DNA from: JAGOTP01 sp964582475
GTDB lineage: Bacteria > Patescibacteriota > Patescibacteriia > 2-12-FULL-60-25
Direction: 5' to 3'
NCBI GenBank assembly: GCA_964582475.1
Contig: CAZOQS010000006.1
Span: 1-56,023 of the forward strand
Length of the DNA stretch: 56,023 nucleotides
The translations under genes and the position numbers were made by a program. Numbering within the stretch: position 1 is the stretch's first letter; each line of letters starts with the position of its first letter. A model generated the notes under the pieces. That model was not told the origin of the DNA and searched no databases. It saw nothing but the letters and a program-made list of their open reading frames with translations. Below are positions 43,045 to 50,418 of this stretch, in pieces.

Positions 43045-43577
43045 TATTGAAGTAAGTAGCCGAGACCCACCAAGAAGATCGTGCTGAGGATCGCTAGGTA
43101 GACAAGCATTAAACGCAGCTCTTGGGCGCGCTCCGCGGGATCATCTTGCACCGGTCGATCGAGAAACGCGGCCATTCCCAATCCAACCGCCGCAGCCGCC
43201 GAAAGCAGACACCACAAACAAAAGGCGTTGAGCTCTTGCCACTGAATGAAGAAGAGCCACACCGATTCAATTACCCCAATCACGATCATCGCCTGCATCA
43301 CTCGCCACAGGGCAACCGCTCGTGTACGCAGCGCGACTCGAAAGAGAAGAAGGAGGATGATCGCCGCGTAAAACAGGACCCCTAACAATGGACGTGGGAT
43401 CGTCCCGGCGACATACGCGTATTTTGAAAGACGTACGATCTCACAGCCGCTCGAGTCGCCACAGACAACCGGTCGATTGGCCACGTATGCGTATAAAAGA
43501 TAGCTCGAAGCGAACAGGCCAAGAAAAGCCGATTTTAAGGCAGTAAGACGTGAAATGATGGAAAGAGAGAGACGCAT
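43044..43577 (-). CDS. VKOR-family membrane disulfide oxidoreductase
   Basis: The product is 177 residues with 4-5 TM helices. The redox motifs are the loop pair CGDSSGC (Cys39, Cys45) and the quinone-side CLWC. VKOR homologues re-oxidise DsbA-like proteins and pass electrons to quinone. No thioredoxin domain is fused, so the separate DsbA-like proteins at 10594-12108 are likely partners. The ATG at 43577 is preferred over a TTG six codons upstream. Confidence 0.92.
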   Translation of the reverse strand: MRLSLSIISRLTALKSAFLGLFASSYLLYAYVANRPVVCGDSSGCEIVRLSKYAYVAGTIPRPLLGVLFYAAIILLLLFRVALRTRAVALWRVMQAMIVIGVIESVWLFFIQWQELNAFCLWCLLSAAAAVGLGMAAFLDRPVQDDPAERAQELRLMLVYLAILSTIFLVGLGYLLQ

Positions 43578-43607
43578 AAGAAAGGGAATGATCAAGCTCA
43601 GGTAAGC

Positions 43608-45794
43608 CTAGCGGGTTTGGAAGCGTTCGGCTATTCCTTCCAACGCGACGAGCCAGGCCAAGCCCAGTGGATGATTCAAATACGGCGTTGAGATATGGAC
43701 CGCAGCCAAAGCGACGATTGATAAAACCAGTACGCGTTTCTGCTCGGTTGGCAGTGTGCTGCGTAAAATGCGTTGCGTGAGTCGCACAAGCACAAAGAGA
43801 AGAAGTGGGATCCCAAGAATGCCGAATTTAATCCAATGCTCCAGCCAGCCCCATTCAAACGCATAGGTCGTGTAAACCCCACCTGTCGACTGAACAACGC
43901 GCGGATCACGACTCGTGTAGGTCACTGTGGCGCCAAACCCTGATCCGAGGACTGGATGTTCTTTCACTTTCTCCCACATGGCTGGCAGTAGTTTCCAGCG
44001 ACTCGCCGAGGCATCATCACTTGTACTAATGCGTGATTGCCAGGCATCCAGAAGCGACGAAGACGAATATGGCAGCGGGAAGAAGCAGGCGGCCGCGATC
44101 ACAATTCCGGCCAAGGCAAGTGTTCCAACAAATCGACCACCTAGCTTTGCAACTCCTTTGATGTGTTCATCTCGCCAAGCAAAAACACAGGCCGCTAGCC
44201 CAGCGATCATCAGCCCTAAGAAGAAACTGCGTGATAACGAAATCAGTGTTTGCGCGAGGAACAAGACAGAGAAGCCTACCAAGACGAGAGCGAGACGACT
44301 CTTTTTGAAACGTTGAATGAGTAAGAAACCTGGAAGGAGGAGGAGCGCATAAATGTGCGACTGGAAGAACACACGAAAGACGTTCCCGCCAGCGCGCGTG
44401 ATCTCCCCCACCCCGGTCCGACGCGTCCAGAGATAGATCGGTTCAAGGAACCAGGCAGGGAATGAATGACTGAAGAGGTAGAAAAAGAGAAGTGTCTTCA
44501 GCGCAACCCAGAGCAATGCTCCAGCGACCCAGGCTGCGATGTTCTGCAGCTCTTCTCGTGTTGCACGACGTGCAAGATCCAATATGGGAAGCAGGAGGAG
44601 CAAGAAGCCCCAGGCATTCGCATCGGCAAAGAGAAAGACATTTTTCTGCAAAAACCCTTGAAGAAACGTGAATACGAGCAATAGCCCTAGCACAAGATAT
44701 TCAATCCTTCCTCGGAAAAATGTCTTACATGATTTCCATTGGCCAGCACGTACCCAATTGATGAACCAACCCGCCAAAAATCCTGCGAATAGCACCATGC
44801 GAATGGGCACGCCTCCGTTATTTCGTTCATCCCCAAAGGCCTTGAAGAGTGCTCCTTTCGAACCAATAATATATTCTGCTAGAAGGACTGCGAGCGCGTT
44901 CGTTGGTCGTAGCAGCGCGTACACGAACATTGCTGCTCCCAATGTCAGACAGACAACCGTGTTTGCCGTTGGTCGGAAAACAACCAAGAATGAAGCAAAC
45001 TCAATCAGCGCAATCGCAAGCAAGGGGACCAGAACCGTCTTGAGGTAGAGCGGAAGCGCCTCATTCTTCAGCGTCTGGCGCACAGGCAGCGCGTGCTTCT
45101 TTCGGATGATCTCTTCTGCCTCGCGATATTTTTTTATGGATTTCGGCGCCCACCCGATTTTTTCCCACGGCAGCGCATACATGAACGACGGCAACCACTG
45201 ACTGTAGCCCGTCGCCCGTGGCGCGACTTTAAACAAAACTTCTGGAACGCCCATCGCTTTCGATCCACGCCCAACCATCGTGAGCCACAGATCCCAATCT
45301 TGGAATTTTTTGAGCGACTCATCGAAGCCCGGGAAGGCAGACCGACGCAAAAGCGAATTCATGTGCATGAAGTTCGTTTGCTGCAAGCGCTCAGGACTAA
45401 ACGGAACCAGCGAAAAGTTCCAACCAAACTCGTAGGCACTGTAAGCGATGTCTGCATCTGCGTGCTCTTCAAGCGTTTGTTCAAAGCGTTCCAACATCGT
45501 AGGAACAAGCTCGGTATCTGCATCCAAGAAAATAAGATACTCCCCTGTCGTTTGTCGCGCCCCTTCATTCCGAGCAGCGGGAGCACCCTTATTCGTCTCA
45601 AGACGAATAAAACGTAGAGGAAAAGAGAAGGTTTCAAGGAGTGGCGTAATCTTTTCTTTCAAACCATCCGTGGATCCATCATCGACAACAACGACTTCGT
45701 CCGGAAGACGCGTCTGTTTTGAAAGAGAGTCTAAACACAAAAGACACGCATCGGCGTGTTGATAGACAGGGATAACAACGGAGAGACGAGACAT
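43608..45794 (-). CDS. Fusion of GT2 glycosyltransferase and Wzy/WaaL-like polymerase
   Basis: The product is 728 residues. Residues about 1-235 are a family 2 glycosyltransferase (SVVIPVYQH, DDGSTDG, FLDADTE). From about 250 on there are 10-12 TM helices with an O-antigen ligase/polymerase loop (SASRWKLLPAMWEKV then HPVLGSGFGATV). The two domains would transfer a sugar and polymerise or ligate the chain. It starts 5 nt after the GT4 gene and is part of the polysaccharide operon. Confidence 0.88.
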   Translation of the reverse strand: MSRLSVVIPVYQHADACLLCLDSLSKQTRLPDEVVVVDDGSTDGLKEKITPLLETFSFPLRFIRLETNKGAPAARNEGARQTTGEYLIFLDADTELVPTMLERFEQTLEEHADADIAYSAYEFGWNFSLVPFSPERLQQTNFMHMNSLLRRSAFPGFDESLKKFQDWDLWLTMVGRGSKAMGVPEVLFKVAPRATGYSQWLPSFMYALPWEKIGWAPKSIKKYREAEEIIRKKHALPVRQTLKNEALPLYLKTVLVPLLAIALIEFASFLVVFRPTANTVVCLTLGAAMFVYALLRPTNALAVLLAEYIIGSKGALFKAFGDERNNGGVPIRMVLFAGFLAGWFINWVRAGQWKSCKTFFRGRIEYLVLGLLLVFTFLQGFLQKNVFLFADANAWGFLLLLLPILDLARRATREELQNIAAWVAGALLWVALKTLLFFYLFSHSFPAWFLEPIYLWTRRTGVGEITRAGGNVFRVFFQSHIYALLLLPGFLLIQRFKKSRLALVLVGFSVLFLAQTLISLSRSFFLGLMIAGLAACVFAWRDEHIKGVAKLGGRFVGTLALAGIVIAAACFFPLPYSSSSLLDAWQSRISTSDDASASRWKLLPAMWEKVKEHPVLGSGFGATVTYTSRDPRVVQSTGGVYTTYAFEWGWLEHWIKFGILGIPLLLFVLVRLTQRILRSTLPTEQKRVLVLSIVALAAVHISTPYLNHPLGLAWLVALEGIAERFQTR

Positions 45795-45798
45795 AATA

Positions 45799-46869
45799 TT
45801 AGAGCTTTGAGAGCGTATTCCAACGTTCGGACCACTTCCCTTGTGTGAGGACGCGAGCACGACCCTGCTCGCCCATCCGAAGGCGCAAGGCAGGATCAGC
45901 GACGAGCTGCTGAATGGCTGTGAGAAGTTCCTCCTTATGTTCTGCGTTTACGATGAGCCCCGTCTCCCCTTGGATCACTGTTTCTGGTGCACCACCATTC
46001 ATTCCAACAATGACTGGAAGCCCAGCGGCGGACGCCTCAAGACACACGATTCCATAGCCCTCCAGATCATCCCCCTCTGTGCGAACAGGAAAGACGAAGA
46101 TGTCAGCTGCCGCGTACCATTCGTCACGCGTCTGATCATCGATCGCCCCCAAGAACGTGATTCTCGATTTCTGCGTAGCCGCTAATGCCTCTAGACGCGC
46201 CCTGTCCTGACCATCTCCGATACTCACGGCCCGCACATTACTCGGGAGCTCTGGCAGGACATCGATCAACCGATCCAGTCCTTTCCGTGGAATCAGGCGC
46301 GTTACGTTCAATAAGATAACTTCGTCCGAAGCGAGGCCCAGCTTCGCTCGCGCCTCTGCTCGTGAGGGCAACGCGTGCGGTTCATAACCAGGTGTCAGCA
46401 AGACGGGAGCAATTCCAGGAAATAATAATTTACATTCTTCCGCAACGAACTGCGAGTTCACACAGATCGCTTGAGCCCGAGCTACGATCCATTTTGTGAG
46501 CCAGCGCTTCAGAGCCGTTCGCTGAGCCAGATGCAGATCCAATCCATGAAATAACAAAATATAGGGCGCCCCACCGAACCACGACGCAATCCAGGCAGCG
46601 GTCCCGATCGGTAACACGTGACTAATGAAAACGCGTGTTTTCTTTTCCTGCCCCAGCTCACGCATAAGTCGGACGAGCGGCCACCAGCGGATCCAGCCCG
46701 ATCCAAAGAACGCTCGATACTCAACCGGCTCACCAGGGTCTCCGTGCTCGTTCGGCACAATCACCTTCATCGCTCCCTTCGAAGCTCGGACCAGGTCGGA
46801 CAAATAGCGAGCCACCCCACCCTTCATGGGCGGGTAATCACAGGTGACCAAGATCCAGGGAGATGCCAT
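45799..46869 (-). CDS. Family 4 glycosyltransferase
   Basis: The product is 356 residues with two Rossmann domains. The GT4 features are the N-terminal DYPPMKGGVARY loop, the LNVTRLIPRKGLDRLI strand and the E-x7-E motif (EGYGIVCLEASAAGLPV). It uses a nucleotide sugar to extend an undecaprenyl-linked glycan in the cytoplasm. It lies between the flippase and the GT2-polymerase fusion. Confidence 0.93.
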   Translation of the reverse strand: MASPWILVTCDYPPMKGGVARYLSDLVRASKGAMKVIVPNEHGDPGEPVEYRAFFGSGWIRWWPLVRLMRELGQEKKTRVFISHVLPIGTAAWIASWFGGAPYILLFHGLDLHLAQRTALKRWLTKWIVARAQAICVNSQFVAEECKLLFPGIAPVLLTPGYEPHALPSRAEARAKLGLASDEVILLNVTRLIPRKGLDRLIDVLPELPSNVRAVSIGDGQDRARLEALAATQKSRITFLGAIDDQTRDEWYAAADIFVFPVRTEGDDLEGYGIVCLEASAAGLPVIVGMNGGAPETVIQGETGLIVNAEHKEELLTAIQQLVADPALRLRMGEQGRARVLTQGKWSERWNTLSKL

Positions 46870-46887
46870 ATCAGTTTTGCGAAACGC

Positions 46888-48354
46888 CTAGGAACCCGCT
46901 TCTTCGGTGGCATCGGGCGGCGGAACCACCTTACGTTGCAAGAAGCTTCGAGCCATCAAAAGATCCTCCACAAGCAGAAGTCGCGTTGCGAAGAGCAAAA
47001 CGAGCGAAATCGCTCCCCCGAAGATCAGTTGCGCAATAAACGGAAAACTCACTGCCACGAAATGCATCATCGCCCAAATAACAACAGCGCTAAAGATGCC
47101 TCGTACAAAGAAGGAAATAAACCACTGTCTCTCCGGCAGCTCGTCACGCGCGAACCACAGCCCGAGCGCCAATAAGCCCCAGAAAGAAATGACCGCCGCA
47201 TAAGCCGCCCCCGCTGGACCGTATTTCGGTACAAATACAAAATTCAATAACACGTTTATCACCATCGTAATCCCCATGGAGATCGTCTTCAGTGAAGATC
47301 GGCGCGTTGCATTCAAGAGTGAACCAATGGGGAAATCTAAGAAAATAGGGATCAATACCCACGGCAACACCATCATCGGAGCGATCGCGCCTTCGTAAGG
47401 ACGGCCGTAGAAGGTCATGATAATCGGCCCGGCGAGCGAGGACAGGAGTGCCGACAAAGGAACGCTCACGAGCATCATTAAACGCATGCCATTCTTCAAG
47501 GCCTTCCTCAATCCATCATGGTTGCCAACCGCAAAATCAGAACTCATCGCTGGGTAGAGCGCCGCCACGAAGGTCAGCGGGAGAAACTGCAAGGCGTACG
47601 TGAGCTTGTAGGCAACCGCATACTGTCCGACCGTGGCATGACCAAAATATTGACGGAGCATCAGCGAGTCCGCGTATGAGTAGATCTTAACGAACAGCCC
47701 AGCCAGTCCAAATGGCAAGGCAGCCAGAAGGATCGTCTTCACTGAAACCAACTTCGCATTAAGCGGTGTCGCATGACGACGAATTGCATGCGCAATACTC
47801 CAACCCAGATTCCAAAGACTCCCAATCAGCAACGCAACAACAAGTCCCTTCACGCCCCCTCCCGCTCGTAAAATAAGGACTGACGCAATCGCGGTTGCAA
47901 CTTGGCAGATCAGCATTCCGAGCGCTTCAAAACGCAAATCCCGCTTCCCACGCAGAGCTCCGTAAAAAATAAGCGAGATCGAGTCCGCCATGAGTACAAA
48001 GCAGGCGACCATCACAGCCGCCAAGACATCTGGTTCGGCTTTTACGAAGAAGGCGTAGAGCAGAGCGCCCACGACCGCCAGCGGCAATAAGAACGCTTTT
48101 AATTGAAGGGCTCGGGCCAAGTAGGCTCTCCCCCGCTCTTCGTTTCCAGCCAATTCACGGATGACGACCGGGGTCAGCCCAAAGTCTGCAAAAACGACAA
48201 AAACCGACGTAATCGAAACGGCATAAAAATACTTGCCCGTAACTGTTGGCCCGACCAGCCTCGCGATAATGTAGAAGGCTAAGAAAGAAACGATCTTTTG
48301 CCCCAGCGTAGCAGCCATGAGCCAGGCAGTGTTGCGGGCGACGGTAGAAGACAT
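46888..48354 (-). CDS. Wzx-type polysaccharide flippase
   Basis: The product is 488 residues with about 14 TM helices of the MOP superfamily (polysaccharide-transport branch). It would move lipid-linked repeat units across the membrane. The N-terminus WLMAATLGQKIVSF and the absence of MurJ motifs support Wzx. It lies 12 nt after the 29-residue peptide and 18 nt before the GT4 gene. Confidence 0.9.
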   Translation of the reverse strand: MSSTVARNTAWLMAATLGQKIVSFLAFYIIARLVGPTVTGKYFYAVSITSVFVVFADFGLTPVVIRELAGNEERGRAYLARALQLKAFLLPLAVVGALLYAFFVKAEPDVLAAVMVACFVLMADSISLIFYGALRGKRDLRFEALGMLICQVATAIASVLILRAGGGVKGLVVALLIGSLWNLGWSIAHAIRRHATPLNAKLVSVKTILLAALPFGLAGLFVKIYSYADSLMLRQYFGHATVGQYAVAYKLTYALQFLPLTFVAALYPAMSSDFAVGNHDGLRKALKNGMRLMMLVSVPLSALLSSLAGPIIMTFYGRPYEGAIAPMMVLPWVLIPIFLDFPIGSLLNATRRSSLKTISMGITMVINVLLNFVFVPKYGPAGAAYAAVISFWGLLALGLWFARDELPERQWFISFFVRGIFSAVVIWAMMHFVAVSFPFIAQLIFGGAISLVLLFATRLLLVEDLLMARSFLQRKVVPPPDATEEAGS

Positions 48355-48366
48355 GGCCCCACACTA

Positions 48367-48456
48367 TCAGAGTCGATGCGCGTTCACAAAAAACCAGATA
48401 GCTGTAAGAAAAACGATCCCAAATACGATCCAGCGTGGGGCATCCTCAATGCTCAT
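48367..48456 (-). CDS. 29-residue single-span membrane peptide at head of polysaccharide operon
   Basis: An ATG-to-TGA frame of 30 codons: a short acidic tip (MSIEDAPRW) and a hydrophobic span of about 17 residues (IVFGIVFLTAIWFFV). A TATACT box (48468-48473) lies 11 nt before the ATG, the same spacing as at 1472 and at the 32-residue peptide. It is the first frame of the operon, 12 nt before the flippase. Function unknown. Confidence 0.62.
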   Translation of the reverse strand: MSIEDAPRWIVFGIVFLTAIWFFVNAHRL

Positions 48457-48479
48457 ACGGGAGCATCAGTATACCGGTT

Positions 48480-48778
48480 TATAAATAGCCGTTCAAGTTA
48501 CGAACCCATTTGTTCAATGGTCCTGGGGCGAACGGCTACAAAACTCCCCAGTTCAGACAGACCTGCGCGACGAACCCTCCAGCACGTGACCTGAGTCACG
48601 CACTCCCCTCATACCGCCTGACGAACCAGGCTACTGAGGGGTTTCGGGTGGGGCGAAGTCAGTTTCCCATGCAGCGGTTTCGTCAGAAGGATTCTGACGG
48701 ACATGCATAGATCGGTATCGATGGGTCAAGAAGTCATGTTCATGCCCCCGCGACGGCGACATAGTCTCCGGAACGCAA
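48480..48778. other. Non-coding region rich in hairpins
   Basis: About 300 nt without a supported gene but with several exact hairpins: AGCCGTTC/GAACGGCT (48487-48494, 48530-48537), CGTGAC/GTCACG (48585-48600), CCCCTCA/TGAGGGG (48605-48611, 48635-48641) enclosing GCCTG/CAGGC, and CGTCAGAA/TTCTGACG (48681-48699). I looked for tmRNA, RNase P and SRP signatures on both strands and found none. Confidence 0.55.
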
Positions 48779-48801
48779 AACGTGGTCAAGTGGACCACGT
48801 T
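48779..48801 (-). terminator. Terminator of GC-rich coiled-coil gene
   Basis: A perfect 9-bp stem, AACGTGGTC (48779-48787) and GACCACGTT (48793-48801), with a 5-nt loop and a short T run on the minus strand. Confidence 0.8.
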
Positions 48802-48952
48802 GTACATAACTTTACTTACTCGATCCTTCCTCTAAGGTCCTCGGAGAGAACCATACAGGGGGGATGGGGCCAGGACCCGGAGAGTCTGCGGTGCTGAGGA
48901 TCAGCACGTGCAGCCTGGCATGTTCCGCAGCATGTGCGGGGAAAGGTTGAAA

Positions 48953-50239
48953 CTACGGCGCTCTGTTCGCGATCTCGCGGAGCCGACCGACGGGGATGCC
49001 GGTCTTGCCGGAGACGGTGGCGAAGTACGCATCCATCTCCGCCTCCGCCGCCGCCTCGATCGCCTTGATCTCGAGCCGCTTGGCCTCGGCCTGACGCTCC
49101 TTGATGGCGTCCTGCTCCTCCATGGCTTCGTAGGCCGCGGTATCGGCCGCGTCGATGGCGGCCTGCGTCTTGGCGAGGAGCGCTGCCTTGTCCTCGAAGG
49201 TCTGGGTGTCGGCCTGCAACTCTTGACGAGCCGCGGCCAGCTCCGCCTCGAGCCGCTGGCATCGCTGCGCGGTCTCCTCGAGCTTGGTCTCGAGATCGGG
49301 ATGCGTCGCCGTGATGCGAGCGTGCTCTTCCACCAGCCGCACACGCTCAGCAATCGCCAGAGTGAGGCGCTGTTCGGCTGCCACGAGTGCGTCCGGCGGC
49401 AGCGAGTTCTTCTCTCCGAGGCTCGCGACGATGGTCTTCGCGGCTTCGTACATCGGTCCGTAGACCATCGCTCCCTCCTCGCAGGGGAAGACGATCCCCG
49501 GCACCTGCTCTTGCAGACGAGGCAAATCCGCCTCCTGCAAGCCGGTCTCGGTGTGCCGGATGAGGGTCAGCTCGCGTTCCTGCCCGTCTACGCCCTTCTT
49601 CTCGACGCCTGCGAGCAGCAGGCGGAGCTTGGCGAGGATGTCGGGCTTCAGGGCTTCGATGTTGGCCCGAAGACGCGCCTTGTGCGGACGCGTGGCGACG
49701 TAGCCGAGCGCTGGAACTTCGAGCAGCTCTCCCTCGACCGTCAGGCCGCGCAGCACGATCCCGATCGGAACCTTGGGATCGAGGTCCAGCGCCGAGAGCA
49801 GCCCTGCAGCGACCTCCGGCGGCAGGCGATCGAGGGCCATGCCGTTGGGCAAGGCCGCCATCGCGAGACGCCGCCTCGCGGGATTGCGAACGAAGCCGCT
49901 GTAGACCGTAGCGGCCTGGTTGAGGAGCTCGGTGTTGAACGATGGCATTCTCGTGCCTTCGTAATACACCGTGACCTCGTAGCGATCGCTGCAGCTCGTC
50001 GTAGCCCGGATGTTCCAGGTGAACATCGTCGTTTCGGGACTCAGGGCTTCGAGCGTCAGGTCAGGCGTGTTTGCGGAACACGTAACCTGGCGCTTGACCT
50101 CGAACTTCCAGCCCCCAGGGGGAGCTGCCGCGATATAGAGCGCCCAGCGGATCCTCTTGGCGATCTCCCTGTCAGGCGACCAGCCAACGCGGCTATCACG
50201 CTGAGCCTTGTCCACCTTGAACGCGTTCACTCCAATCAT
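48953..50239 (-). CDS. GC-rich protein with C-terminal coiled coil
   Basis: The product is 428 residues with no signal peptide. The N-terminal 100 residues contain beta strands and cysteines (KRQVTCSANT, RATTSCSDRYEV), the middle (about 125-310) is mixed, and the last 140 residues are a long Ala/Glu-rich coiled coil followed by TGIPVGRLREIANRAP. Family not recognised. The ATG at 50239 is chosen over an extension because AGGGTAGGA precedes it and the promoter at 50306-50335 fits. An antisense frame of similar length is a GC-skew artefact. Confidence 0.8.
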   Translation of the reverse strand: MIGVNAFKVDKAQRDSRVGWSPDREIAKRIRWALYIAAAPPGGWKFEVKRQVTCSANTPDLTLEALSPETTMFTWNIRATTSCSDRYEVTVYYEGTRMPSFNTELLNQAATVYSGFVRNPARRRLAMAALPNGMALDRLPPEVAAGLLSALDLDPKVPIGIVLRGLTVEGELLEVPALGYVATRPHKARLRANIEALKPDILAKLRLLLAGVEKKGVDGQERELTLIRHTETGLQEADLPRLQEQVPGIVFPCEEGAMVYGPMYEAAKTIVASLGEKNSLPPDALVAAEQRLTLAIAERVRLVEEHARITATHPDLETKLEETAQRCQRLEAELAAARQELQADTQTFEDKAALLAKTQAAIDAADTAAYEAMEEQDAIKERQAEAKRLEIKAIEAAAEAEMDAYFATVSGKTGIPVGRLREIANRAP

Positions 50240-50305
50240 CGTCGTCCTACCCTCTGGCCCACAAGGAGCCGTTGACCCTCTCCTCAACACGAGGCAGGGA
50301 CCGGG

Positions 50306-50335
50306 TATTTAGCCTTATTTAAGCTATTTTGTCAA
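50306..50335 (-). promoter_or_regulatory. Promoter of GC-rich coiled-coil gene
   Basis: On the minus strand TTGACA (50335-50330) continues AAAT and is followed after 17-18 nt by CTAAAT/TAAATA (50312-50306). A weak dyad, TAGC...GCTA, overlaps the -10. Confidence 0.65.
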
Positions 50336-50349
50336 TAATACCCTGAATA

Positions 50350-50380
50350 GCAATAACTCCCCAATTGGGGGAGTTATTGC
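50350..50380 (-). terminator. Terminator of giant surface-protein gene
   Basis: GCAATAACTCCCC (50350-50362) and GGGGAGTTATTGC (50368-50380) form a perfect 13-bp stem just past the stop of the surface-protein gene. It insulates the adjacent GC-rich promoter. Confidence 0.82.
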
Positions 50381-50418
50381 GAGCAGCATCTCTACTGAAG
50401 TATTCGTCTTTTTTCTTT

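Noticed and set aside
48480..48778. tmRNA, RNase P RNA or SRP RNA
   Set aside because: None of the conserved core elements (tmRNA 3' acceptor and T arm, RNase P GAGGAAAGTCC, SRP GGAAG/GNRA tetraloop helix) was found on either strand.
48908..50275. 455-codon plus-strand frame opposite the coiled-coil gene
   Set aside because: Arg/Leu/Gly-rich shadow caused by strong GC bias. The minus strand has the promoter, ribosome-binding site and terminator.
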